This document shows positions 1 through 9,689 of a stretch of DNA of 64,000 nucleotides, one piece after another. The notes beneath the pieces were generated by a model. The model did not search any database and was not told the origin of the DNA. It saw only the letters and a program-made list of their open reading frames with translations. The stretch covers positions 1 to 64,000 of the forward strand of contig NZ_AUFE01000035.1 in the NCBI RefSeq assembly GCF_000426345.1, in the 5' to 3' direction. The stretch is from Cupriavidus phytohabitans. GTDB lineage: Bacteria > Pseudomonadota > Gammaproteobacteria > Burkholderiales > Burkholderiaceae. Each line of letters begins with the position of its first letter. Position 1 is the stretch's first letter. The position numbers were made by a program, and so were the translations under genes.

Positions 1-1
1 C

Positions 2-286
2 TTCGGCGCCAAAATCCTCAGCGACAACTTGCACGCCCTATGCTGCCTTAGCGCCGCGCAGGAACATGAGATTGACTCGGACCGTCGTATCAACCGAACC
101 TTCGCCATCACGGCTCTCAAACCTGTCCTGTCAGCGGCGCTGCTCGGCTTGCGCTGGGCCAAGGCTGCCCTGAATGAGACCTTGGCTTTGATCGCAACAC
201 GTGCCCATCGCGTGCGACCGGATCGCAACAAACCTCGTCCGCCTCGCCCAAAGCCTCATCGACATGCTGCTTATAAGGCTTGTTGA
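2..286 (+). mobile_element. IS4-like transposase, C-terminal fragment (cut by window edge)
   Basis: The reading frame is open from the first bases of the window to a stop at 284-286. It reads FGAKILSDNLHALCCLSAAQ near the start and ends in a basic, proline-rich tail (KPRPPRPKPHRHAAYKAC). The SDNLHAL stretch and the basic KPRPPRPKPHR tail resemble the C-terminal end of DDE transposases of the IS4 group. The catalytic residues lie outside the window, so neither activity nor exact IS identity can be judged. It sits about 120 bp from the end of the molybdenum hydroxylase cluster on the opposite strand and converges on it. The right end of the element was not identified. It could also belong to another DDE family; the transposase call is moderate. 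Confidence 0.6.
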
Positions 287-353
287 TGCTTACAGTAACT
301 TGGGTGGATTGGGGAGTTGGTGGGGTAGGGTGTTTATTCTGATAGTGCCTTGC

Positions 354-396
354 GGCTGGCATCAGGTGGATATCAAATATCCACCTGATGCCGGCC
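354..396. terminator. Strong hairpin between convergent genes
   Basis: The arms GGCTGGCATCAGGTGGATA (354-372) and 378-396 pair over 19 bp with one G-T wobble around a 5-nt loop. It lies between the transposase fragment and the 3' end of the mocA-like gene, which converge here. No T-run follows on the plus strand. A bidirectional transcription barrier is the simplest reading. Confidence 0.5.
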
Positions 397-409
397 CGCA
401 GGGAAAAAA

Positions 410-1015
410 TCACCCCAAATCCCCCGGCGTATCAATATCCCGAAACGCTCCCTCATCCTCAGTCAATATCCGCGTCACCGGCTTCCCCTGAAGAAATCCC
501 CGCGCCCCTTCATCCCCATCGAGCTTCAGCAGGTCGTCCCGCCAGGCAGCACCGAAGCCCACGGGATGCCCGCGCTGGCCATTGCGCCATGGCGCGGCAA
601 TCGTTTCAGGGGTGGTGATCGTCAGCGCCACCGCCCGTACCAGTTCCATCGGCAGCCAGGGCATGTCAGCAAGCGCAACCACCCATCCCCGCGCATCAGG
701 CGTCGCCGCCACCGCCGCGCGCAGCGCGGCGCCCATGCCCTGCTCGGCGTCGGCCGATTCGAGCACGCGGCACCCCCCGCGCCTGAGTTCTTCCGCCAAT
801 GCCGGATTTCCCGGCCGAATCACCGCAACCGAATCCGGCAACGCCGCCGCCAACGTACGCGCACTGCGCCAGGCGACAGTGCGCCCGCCGGGCAACACTT
901 CAAGCAACTTGTTCCGCTTGCCGGCAGCATCAAACCGCCGGCCAAAACCCGCCGCCAGCAAAATCCCGGTAGGCAGGTCGGTGCGAAGCAAGGGAGCATT
1001 GGGAGCGGCAGTCAT
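410..1015 (-). CDS. MocA/MobA-like nucleotidyltransferase (molybdenum cofactor cytidylyltransferase family)
   Basis: Likely transfers a nucleotide to molybdopterin. In molybdenum hydroxylases of the xanthine/CO dehydrogenase family the cofactor is usually the CMP (cytosine dinucleotide) form made by MocA. The N-terminus carries the nucleotide-binding signature LAAGFGRRF, and about 95 residues further on is LADMPWL, the metal-binding aspartate region of this fold. Length (about 200 aa) is normal. It is the last gene of the cox cluster, 23 bp after xdhC. The start is taken at the ATG at 1015; an in-frame GTG at 1024 would add three residues. Whether CTP or GTP is used cannot be told from the sequence. 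Confidence 0.82.
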   Translation of the reverse strand: MTAAPNAPLLRTDLPTGILLAAGFGRRFDAAGKRNKLLEVLPGGRTVAWRSARTLAAALPDSVAVIRPGNPALAEELRRGGCRVLESADAEQGMGAALRAAVAATPDARGWVVALADMPWLPMELVRAVALTITTPETIAAPWRNGQRGHPVGFGAAWRDDLLKLDGDEGARGFLQGKPVTRILTEDEGAFRDIDTPGDLG

Positions 1016-1038
1016 GGCGGGCACTCGGCTATCACGCG

Positions 1039-2079
1039 TCAGGTCGACGGACCAGGGGAAACATCGCAGCTGCTGCCGGTGCTGGCAGCCATCTCGCGCG
1101 CGGCCTTGGCGCCTTCCACCTGCAGGATGTCCGGCAGCGACACATGGTTCTTGGCCGCAACCACTTCGGCCAGAATCGAGATGGCGATTTCCGGCGGCGT
1201 ACGGCTGCCAATATAGATGCCAACCGGCCCATGCAGCCGCGCCAGCTGCAACTCGGTCAGATCGAATTCCTTCAGCCGCTCGCGCCGCGCCTGGTTGTTG
1301 CGGCGCGAACCCAGCGCGCCCACATAGAAGGCGCTGGTGCGCAGCGCTTCCATCAGCGCCAGGTCATCCAGCTTGGGATCGTGCGTCAGCGCAATCACCG
1401 CGCAGCGCTCGTCCAGCTTCATGTCCATCACGGTGTCGTCCGGCATGGTGCGCACCATGGTCACGCCGGGGATGTCCCAGGTTTCCGTGTATTCCTCGCG
1501 CGGATCGCACACGGTGACCTGAAAGCCCAGCCCGACTGCGATCTGGCACAGGTACTTGGACAACTGCCCCGCGCCGATCACCAGCATGCGGTAGCGCGGG
1601 CCGTGGATGGTCAGCAGCGTCTTGCCGTCGAAGACCAGCCCGTCGGTGGCACTGGCCGGCCCCAGCGTGGCCACACCCGTAGCCATGTCGAGCGTGCGCG
1701 CGACCAGCCGGCCGTTTTCCATGGCATCGAGCAATTCGGCGATGCCGCTGGACGGCTTGAGCGGCTCGGCGACCAGTTCGATGGTGCCGCCGCAGGGCAG
1801 CCCGAACCGGTGGGCTTCCTCGGCGCTGATGCCGTACTTGATGGCCTCGGGCTGGTCCGACGTGATGCCTTGCCGGCGCACGCGGTCGATGATGTCGTCT
1901 TCGATGCAGCCGCCCGAGACCGAGCCGACCACCAGGCCATCATCACGCACCGCCAGCATCGCGCCCTCGGGGCGGGGCGACGAGCCCCAGGTGCGCACTA
2001 CCGTGACCAGCAGCACGCGATGGCCCTGTTGCTGCCAGTGCACGCTGTTCTTCAGGACTTCGAGATCCACGCTGTCCAT
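1039..2079 (-). CDS. XdhC/CoxI family molybdenum hydroxylase maturation protein
   Basis: XdhC-family proteins bind the molybdenum cofactor and help load its sulfurated form into xanthine- or CO-dehydrogenase-type enzymes. The 346-aa protein has the usual two parts: an N-terminal XdhC/CoxI domain (about residues 10-85, with the conserved SGGCIEDDI region) and a C-terminal Rossmann-like domain beginning at MLVIGAGQLSKYL. The ATG at 2079 lies inside the end of coxG, a 28-bp overlap suggesting translational coupling. In cox nomenclature it corresponds to coxF/coxI. Family membership is clear; its exact biochemical step here is inferred from context. Confidence 0.88.
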   Translation of the reverse strand: MDSVDLEVLKNSVHWQQQGHRVLLVTVVRTWGSSPRPEGAMLAVRDDGLVVGSVSGGCIEDDIIDRVRRQGITSDQPEAIKYGISAEEAHRFGLPCGGTIELVAEPLKPSSGIAELLDAMENGRLVARTLDMATGVATLGPASATDGLVFDGKTLLTIHGPRYRMLVIGAGQLSKYLCQIAVGLGFQVTVCDPREEYTETWDIPGVTMVRTMPDDTVMDMKLDERCAVIALTHDPKLDDLALMEALRTSAFYVGALGSRRNNQARRERLKEFDLTELQLARLHGPVGIYIGSRTPPEIAISILAEVVAAKNHVSLPDILQVEGAKAAREMAASTGSSCDVSPGPST

Positions 2080-2609
2080 GATCGTTTCCGCTTCGGTTCC
2101 TCTGTCTGTTCATTCTCGCCGGCGGCTGCGGCGGGGGCGCCCTCGGCCGCTGGCGTTTCTTGTGTGGTGTCCGGTGTGACCGCCTCGGTGAAGCGCGCAA
2201 AGAAGGTATCCGCCAGCTTGCGCGCTGCGGCGTCCACCAGCCGCGAGCCGATCTGTGCGATCTTGCCTCCCACATGGGCGTCGACGGTGTACGTCAGCAC
2301 GGTCTCGTCGCCGTCAGGCTCCAGCTTCACGCGGGCAGTACCCTTGCCGAATCCGGCCGCGCCACCCTGGCCGTCGAAGCGGATGGTGTAGCTGTCCGGG
2401 GCCTGGATGTCTTCCAGCGCCATGCGGCCCTTGAAGCGCGCCTTGACCGGGCCTACCGCGGCCATCATGGCCACCTGGTAGGCATTGTCGCCGTCGGGCT
2501 CGATACTCTCACATCCGGGGATGCATTGCTTGAGCAGCGCGGTGTCGTTGAGCGCTTCCCATGCCACCTGCTGGGGAATCGGCAGGCGCTGGCTCTGGTT
2601 CATTTCCAT
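2052..2609 (-). CDS. coxG: CoxG family protein (SRPBCC fold)
   Basis: CoxG proteins belong to the START/SRPBCC fold. In Oligotropha carboxidovorans CoxG is linked to membrane anchoring of CO dehydrogenase. The first 150 residues match the family, with VAWEALNDTALLKQCIPGCE near the N-terminus and the glycine-rich FDGQGGAAGFGKG segment. The tail (from about residue 150) is rich in alanine, glutamate and lysine and lacks an obvious membrane helix, so direct anchoring is doubtful. The start at 2609 overlaps the coxE stop by 10 bp; a second in-frame ATG at 2603 is equally possible. The end overlaps xdhC by 28 bp. Confidence 0.88.
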   Translation of the reverse strand: MEMNQSQRLPIPQQVAWEALNDTALLKQCIPGCESIEPDGDNAYQVAMMAAVGPVKARFKGRMALEDIQAPDSYTIRFDGQGGAAGFGKGTARVKLEPDGDETVLTYTVDAHVGGKIAQIGSRLVDAAARKLADTFFARFTEAVTPDTTQETPAAEGAPAAAAGENEQTEEPKRKRSWTAWISKS

Positions 2610-3856
2610 GGCGGGGCTTCCTTTCTTGGTGGGTTGGTGGCGCCGGCCCGCGCGGGGCCGCCCTGGTCGGACAGCAGGGATTCGAGCGCCAGCAGGCTAT
2701 CCAGGTTGTGCGCCGGACGCAGCGCGTCGACATGCGGCAGGATCGCCTGCACGCCGCGCGCCTGCGGCGTGAATCCAGGGTAGCGCAGCAGCGGGTTGAG
2801 CCAGACGATGCGGTGCGCAAAGCGGCGCAAGCGAGCCATTTCGTCGCCGAGCAGGTCGATATGCTCGTGGTCGAGCCCGTCGGTAACCAGCAGCACGGTG
2901 GCGCGCCCGGACAGTGTGCGGCGCGCCCAGTGGCGGTTGAAGCTCGCCAGCGCGGCGCCGATGCGGGTGCCGCCGGCCCAGTCGCGCACCTGGGCGGTGA
3001 TCACGGCGACGGCTTCGTCGGGGTCGCGTTCGCGCAGCGAGCGGGTGATGTTGGTCAGCCGGGTGCCGAACAGGAACACCGACAGCCGCTCGCGCGACTG
3101 CATCAGCGCATGGCAGAAGTACAGCACCGCGCGCGAGTACTGGCTCATCGAGCCGGATATGTCGAGCAGCAGCACCAACGGCGGCTTGCGCTCGGCGTGC
3201 TTGCGGAATTTCCAGCGCAGCCATTCTCCGTGCTGGCGCACCGCCAGCCGCGCGCTGGCGCGCAGGTCGGCGTGCGTGCCGCAGGTGGCGGCGCGCAGCC
3301 GGCGCGTGCGCTGCAGTGCAAGGCGCGTGCGCCGGGTGCGTACCAGGTGCTGCAGCGCACGCCATTCCTGCGCGGTCAGGGTTTCGAAGTCGCGCTGCGC
3401 CAGGCGTTCCTGGTCGGAGAAGGTCAGCGGCACGTGGATGCGTTCCGCCTCGGTCTGCGCCGGGCGTGATGGCATTTCCGGCCGGCGCGCGGCCAGCGCA
3501 TCGGCAAGGCGGTTGCTGCGCCTGGGCGGCGGCGCCCCCGCGTCGACGCGCGGCAGCAGCAGCGCGCGCAGCTTGCCTTCCCAGTCGGGGTCGCGCCAGA
3601 ACAGGTCGAAGGCGGCGTCGAACAGCGGCCGCTGGTCGGGGCCGGACAGCACCAGTGCCGCCAGCGCGGCGCGCACGTCGTCGCGCCGGCCGATGTCGAC
3701 CAGGCGCAGCGCGGTCAGTGCATCGACAGCGTGTGCCGGCGACAGGGCGAAGCCGCCGTCGCGCAGCAGCCGCATGAAGTGGGTGACGTTGCGCGCCAGC
3801 AGCGGCAGTCCTGCTTGCGGACCGCCGCTGCGCGCCGCGGGGTGCAGCACGGGCAC
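2600..3856 (-). CDS. coxE: CoxE-like von Willebrand factor A domain protein
   Basis: CoxE carries a VWA metal-ion-dependent adhesion domain and acts with the AAA+ protein CoxD in building the copper-sulfur-molybdenum site of CO dehydrogenase in Oligotropha. The 418-aa protein shows the MIDAS motif DISGSMS at residues 232-238, the second threonine-glycine element in GGTRIGAALASF and a TDG element. The N-terminal 225 residues are alanine/arginine-rich. The start is a GTG at 3856, only 3 bp after the coxD stop, so both are surely co-transcribed. A VWA partner beside a MoxR-type ATPase is the typical chaperone pair. Confidence 0.88.
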   Translation of the reverse strand: MPVLHPAARSGGPQAGLPLLARNVTHFMRLLRDGGFALSPAHAVDALTALRLVDIGRRDDVRAALAALVLSGPDQRPLFDAAFDLFWRDPDWEGKLRALLLPRVDAGAPPPRRSNRLADALAARRPEMPSRPAQTEAERIHVPLTFSDQERLAQRDFETLTAQEWRALQHLVRTRRTRLALQRTRRLRAATCGTHADLRASARLAVRQHGEWLRWKFRKHAERKPPLVLLLDISGSMSQYSRAVLYFCHALMQSRERLSVFLFGTRLTNITRSLRERDPDEAVAVITAQVRDWAGGTRIGAALASFNRHWARRTLSGRATVLLVTDGLDHEHIDLLGDEMARLRRFAHRIVWLNPLLRYPGFTPQARGVQAILPHVDALRPAHNLDSLLALESLLSDQGGPARAGATNPPRKEAPPWK

Positions 3857-3859
3857 GGT

Positions 3860-4756
3860 TCAGCCTCCCGGCGCGGCGCCCGCCAGCAGTTCCGCCACGG
3901 TGGGGCCGTCGACGCGCGCCAGGTCGTCCTGGTACTTGAGCAGCACGCCCAGCGTGTCGCGCACCGATTGCGGGTCGAGCTCGGTCACGCCCAGCGCCGC
4001 CAGCGCGCGGCACCAGTCGATGGCTTCGGCGATGCCGGGCGCCTTGAACAGGTCGATGCCGCGCAGCCGGTGCACGAAGTCGATCGCCTGCGCCTGCAGC
4101 GCCGCGGCGGCCTCGGGTGCGCGCGCGGCGACGATCTGCAGTTCGCGGTCGCGCTCCGGATAGCCCACCCACTGGTACAGGCAACGGCGCTTGAGCGCGT
4201 CATGGACCTCGCGCGTGCGGTTGGAGGTGATCACGATCAGCGGCGGCCGCTCGGCGCGGATCACGCCGATTTCGGGAATCGAAACCTGGAATTCGGACAG
4301 CACCTCAAGCAGGAAGGCCTCGAACGGTTCGTCGGCGCGGTCGATCTCGTCGATCAGCAGCACGCGCGGCACGCCCGGTGCGGCGGGATCGGGCAGCAGC
4401 GACTCCAGCAGCGGGCGCTTGAGCAGGTAGTCGTCGTGGTACAGCGATTGCGCCTCGGGCCGCTCGCCACGGGCTTCGGCCAGGCGCAGCGCCATGATCT
4501 GGCGGGGGTAGTCCCATTCATACAGCGCGCTGGCGGCGTCGAGTCCTTCATAGCACTGCAGCCGCAGCAGCCGCGTGCCGAGCACGCCTGCCATCGCCTG
4601 CGCCAGCGCGGTCTTGCCGACGCCGGGCTCGCCTTCGAGGAACAGCGGGCGCTGCATGCGCAGGGCAAGGTAGAGCACCGTGGCGGTTTCGCGGTCGGCG
4701 AAGTATTGCTGGCGTTCGAGTAGGGCGAGGGTGTCGTCGATGGAGGTGGGGAGCAT
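3860..4756 (-). CDS. coxD: CoxD-like MoxR-family AAA+ ATPase
   Basis: A MoxR-family AAA+ ATPase. CoxD of Oligotropha is a membrane-associated chaperone needed for sulfuration and copper insertion in CO dehydrogenase. Visible elements are the Walker A sequence GEPGVGKTALAQ, the Walker B sequence VLLIDEIDRADEPFEAFLLE and sensor 1 in LIVITSNRTREVHDALKRRC. The start is placed at the ATG at 4756 (MLPTSIDD, 298 aa). The frame stays open to 4837, but that extension translates the intergenic hairpin repeat at 4801-4830 and is not credible protein. A 100-bp gap containing that repeat separates it from coxM. Confidence 0.9.
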   Translation of the reverse strand: MLPTSIDDTLALLERQQYFADRETATVLYLALRMQRPLFLEGEPGVGKTALAQAMAGVLGTRLLRLQCYEGLDAASALYEWDYPRQIMALRLAEARGERPEAQSLYHDDYLLKRPLLESLLPDPAAPGVPRVLLIDEIDRADEPFEAFLLEVLSEFQVSIPEIGVIRAERPPLIVITSNRTREVHDALKRRCLYQWVGYPERDRELQIVAARAPEAAAALQAQAIDFVHRLRGIDLFKAPGIAEAIDWCRALAALGVTELDPQSVRDTLGVLLKYQDDLARVDGPTVAELLAGAAPGG

Positions 4757-4800
4757 GGGGCGATCTATATTGCCGACGCGTCTCGCACGCCAGCGGTTTG

Positions 4801-4830
4801 CTCCCCTCTCCCGCCTGCGGGAGAGGGGAG
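4801..4830. repeat. GC-rich palindromic repeat, copy 1 (coxM-coxD gap)
   Basis: A perfect 14-bp stem, CTCCCCTCTCCCGC, with a 2-nt spacer and its reverse complement. Related copies occur at 13692-13735, 33824-33860, 38421-38446 and 38519-38542. This copy sits inside an operon-like gene string, so it may modulate read-through from coxSLM into the maturation genes. Confidence 0.8.
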
Positions 4831-4856
4831 ACCACAACGGGAGCGGCGAAGCGCCA

Positions 4857-5657
4857 CTAGCCTTTCCCGGCCGCTTCCACCGCCCTGGCCGCCAGCACCG
4901 GAATCAGATGCGCCCGGTACTCCGCCGACGCATGCAGGTCGGTATTCAGCTGCCCCGCATCGACCTTCACCCCACGCGCCGCCTGCGCGCTGAAGTTGGC
5001 GGAAAGCGCCTGCTCCAGCGGCTGGCACCGGAACACGCTGTCGGCAGCCCCGGTGACCGCCACGCGCACCGTACTCCCGAAGCGCGCCACCATCACCCCC
5101 ACCAGCGCAAACCGCGACGCCGGATTGTGGAATTTCACATACGCCGCCTGGTCGGGAATCGGAAAGCGCACCGCGGTAATCAGCTCATCCGGCTCCAGCG
5201 CGGTCTCATACAGCCCCTTGAAAAAGTCATCCGCCGCGATGCTGCGCCGGTCCGTGACCACGGTGGCGCCCAGCCCCAGCACCGCCGCCGGATAGCAGGC
5301 CGCCGGATCATCATTCGCCAGCGCGCCGCCGATGGTTCCCATCGCGCGCACCTGCCTGTCGCCGATGCCGCCGGCCAGCGCCGCCAGCGCCGGGATGCGC
5401 TGGCGCACCTCGGCGTTCTCGGCCACGTCGGCATGGCGCGCGGCGGCGCCGATGACGATCTCTTTGCCATCGACGCGAATCTCGGCCATGCCGGGGATGC
5501 GCGCCACGTCGACCAGCGTCGAAGGCGATGCCAGCCGCAGCTTCATCGCCGCCAGCAGGCTCTGGCCGCCGGCAAGGAACTTGGCATCGGGATCGGCCTT
5601 GAGCCTGGCCACCGCCGCCTTGGCATCCGCGGCGCGTTCAAAGTTGAATGCGTACAT
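4857..5657 (-). CDS. coxM: Molybdenum hydroxylase FAD-binding medium subunit (CoxM-like)
   Basis: The flavoprotein subunit of a CO/xanthine dehydrogenase-type enzyme; it takes electrons from the iron-sulfur subunit and passes them to the acceptor. The 266-aa protein has the two FAD-contact motifs of the family: FLAGGQSLL near residue 28 and the glycine-rich TIGGALANDDPAAC near residue 110. A CO-dehydrogenase flavoprotein C-terminal domain follows. The start is the ATG at 5657 (MYAFNFERAADA). The frame is open further upstream, but that part only translates the end of coxL in another frame. It lies 23 bp after coxL. Confidence 0.93.
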   Translation of the reverse strand: MYAFNFERAADAKAAVARLKADPDAKFLAGGQSLLAAMKLRLASPSTLVDVARIPGMAEIRVDGKEIVIGAAARHADVAENAEVRQRIPALAALAGGIGDRQVRAMGTIGGALANDDPAACYPAAVLGLGATVVTDRRSIAADDFFKGLYETALEPDELITAVRFPIPDQAAYVKFHNPASRFALVGVMVARFGSTVRVAVTGAADSVFRCQPLEQALSANFSAQAARGVKVDAGQLNTDLHASAEYRAHLIPVLAARAVEAAGKG

Positions 5658-5680
5658 GTCGGTTTCCTTTGCGGTGCGGG

Positions 5681-8065
<2,385 letters not shown>

Positions 8066-8076
8066 GGCGTCTCCCC

Positions 8077-8574
8077 TTATTCCGCGCTGGCGGCCGTGCC
8101 CTGCATGGCCGCCTGGCCCTGCTGCACCGCACGCACGATGTTGTGGTAGCCGGTGCAGCGGCACAGGTTGCCTTCCAGGTGCGCGCGGATGGTGGCGGCG
8201 TCGGCGCCGGGATGTTCCCGGACCAGCGCGGTCGCGCTCATCACCATGCCCGGCGTGCAGAAGCCGCATTGCAGCCCGTGGCATTCGCGGAAGGCTTCCT
8301 GCATCGGGTGCAGGCCATTGCCAGGCTTGTCGCCTGCCAGCCCTTCGATGGTGGTCACGGTGGCGCCGTCCGCCTGCAGCGCCAGGATGTTGCACGACTT
8401 GACCGCCCTGCCATCCATATGGACCGTGCAGGCGCCGCACTGCGCGGTGTCGCAGCCAACGTGCGTGCCGGTCAGGCGCAGCTGTTCGCGCAGGAACTGG
8501 ACCAGAAGGGTGTTGGGTTCTACCTGCGCGTCAACGGGCTTGCCGTTGACCGTCAGGCGGATCGGAATCGCCAT
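8077..8574 (-). CDS. coxS: Molybdenum hydroxylase [2Fe-2S] small subunit (CoxS-like)
   Basis: The electron-transfer subunit with two [2Fe-2S] clusters. The N-terminal plant-ferredoxin-type domain has the cysteines in CDTAQCGACTV and the following SCNIL. The C-terminal helical domain has LQCGFCTPGM and LCRCTGYHNI. Length (165 aa) is normal. The start is taken at the ATG at 8574 because GGAGAC lies 7 nt upstream; the upstream in-frame ATG at 8586 has no such site. It is the first gene of the cluster, so the promoter should lie above 8590. Confidence 0.93.
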   Translation of the reverse strand: MAIPIRLTVNGKPVDAQVEPNTLLVQFLREQLRLTGTHVGCDTAQCGACTVHMDGRAVKSCNILALQADGATVTTIEGLAGDKPGNGLHPMQEAFRECHGLQCGFCTPGMVMSATALVREHPGADAATIRAHLEGNLCRCTGYHNIVRAVQQGQAAMQGTAASAE

Positions 8575-8586
8575 GCTTGTCTCCAT

Positions 8587-8929
8587 GTGGGGTGGACGCG
8601 CATGACCAATTCCCAGATCCCGAAAGCAACTGCGCGGGACTGGCCACGACGCGGTACTGCCGCTTGGTATTGCCGCTCAGGACGGCTATAGGACGGCTAA
8701 TTCGTGATATTGGTGCTGCTGCTGCAACTGCTCCAGGTGCGCCAGCGAACGCTGGGGCCGGCGCATTGGCACGGCCGGCGAACGTTTGGCCGCGACAGGC
8801 TCTAACAGTTAATCACAAATCCCTGACAGGTGCCATGAGGTTTGCCCGCGCCCCAACCGGGGTAGGGCGCCTCGCTTCGGACTGACCGGGCCGCTGCTAG
8901 AATGGCCCGGCCCTCCTGCCTGCCCCGAC
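8587..8929. other. Intergenic region between divergent coxS and yqaA-like genes
   Basis: There is no convincing gene in these 343 bp. It should hold the coxS promoter (minus strand) and the promoter of the gene at 8930. Two things stand out. One is a tandem 10-bp direct repeat at 8679-8699, listed separately. The other is a TAGAAT at 8898-8903 framed by the inverted repeat CCGGGCC (8886-8892) and GGCCCGG (8904-8910), which could be the -10 region of the downstream gene. No good -35 was seen for either direction. Confidence 0.5.
8679..8699. promoter_or_regulatory. Tandem direct repeat upstream of coxS, possible regulator site
   Basis: AGGACGGCTA occurs twice, at 8679-8688 and 8690-8699. The 11-bp periodicity puts both copies on the same face of the helix. 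It lies 105-125 bp upstream of the coxS start, a normal activator position. No binding protein is encoded next to it, so assignment as an operator is inference. Confidence 0.35.
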
Positions 8930-9508
8930 ATGGAAGCCTTCTTCGACTGGCTGTTTCAAACCGTCGCCTTGCCCAAGGTGGGCCTGCCCGCGATCTTCGT
9001 GGTCAGCCTGGTGTCGGCCACGCTGCTGCCGCTGGGCTCGGAGCCGGCCGTGTTCGGCTACGTCAAGCTCAATCCCGAGATGTTCTGGCCGGCGATCCTG
9101 GTGGCCACCGCCGGCAATACCGTGGGCGGCGCGATCGACTGGTGGCTGGGCTATGCGGCCAAGCTGGCGCTGGTGCGCTACCACCTGCGGCGCCGGGCGC
9201 GCGAGCACGAGCTGGAGCATGAACAGCACCGCGAGCACGCACGCAAGCCGCCCAAGCCCAAGCTCGACGCCAGGTATTTCCGCTGGATGCGCCGGCTGGG
9301 TCCGCCCACGCTGCTGCTCTCGTGGTTGCCGGGCATCGGTGATCCATTGTGCACGCTGGCCGGCTGGCTGCGGCTGTCGTTCTGGCCGAGCCTGGCCTGG
9401 ATGGCGATTGGCAAGTTCCTGCGCTACCTGGCGATGACGGCCAGCTTGCTATGGATCCCGGACAGTTTTTGGCAGAACATTGCGCAAACGGTCAAGTCTT
9501 TCTTCTGA
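8930..9508 (+). CDS. YqaA/DedA-like membrane protein
   Basis: A 192-aa membrane protein of the YqaA (SNARE-associated/DedA-like) group. It has hydrophobic segments at about residues 20-38, 45-70 and 125-165, split by a very basic, charged linker around residues 85-110 (RRRAREHELEHEQHREHARK). The LSWLPGIGDPLCTLAG sequence is typical of the family. DedA-type proteins are inner-membrane proteins implicated in lipid carrier or phospholipid transport and membrane homeostasis; a specific role for YqaA is not established. It stands alone, divergent from the cox cluster. Confidence 0.8.
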   Translation: MEAFFDWLFQTVALPKVGLPAIFVVSLVSATLLPLGSEPAVFGYVKLNPEMFWPAILVATAGNTVGGAIDWWLGYAAKLALVRYHLRRRAREHELEHEQHREHARKPPKPKLDARYFRWMRRLGPPTLLLSWLPGIGDPLCTLAGWLRLSFWPSLAWMAIGKFLRYLAMTASLLWIPDSFWQNIAQTVKSFF

Positions 9509-9689
9509 TAAAAGTGCGCTATAGACCTTGTTTTGGGTGATGTCATCGCCGCCGGGTCACGCCTAATCCCTTGTTCCGACAAGGATTCCGCTTTGTTGCG
9601 GTGCGGCGAAACCGGGCCTTGCAGTACAATCGCACTTTAATGAACGATTCGCGCACTGTCCCCGTGCGCAGCAGGAAGCGGTCCCCTCC

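Noticed and set aside
4757..4837. Longer N-terminus for the CoxD-like ATPase
   Set aside because: The added residues translate the intergenic hairpin repeat; the ATG at 4756 matches the family N-terminus.
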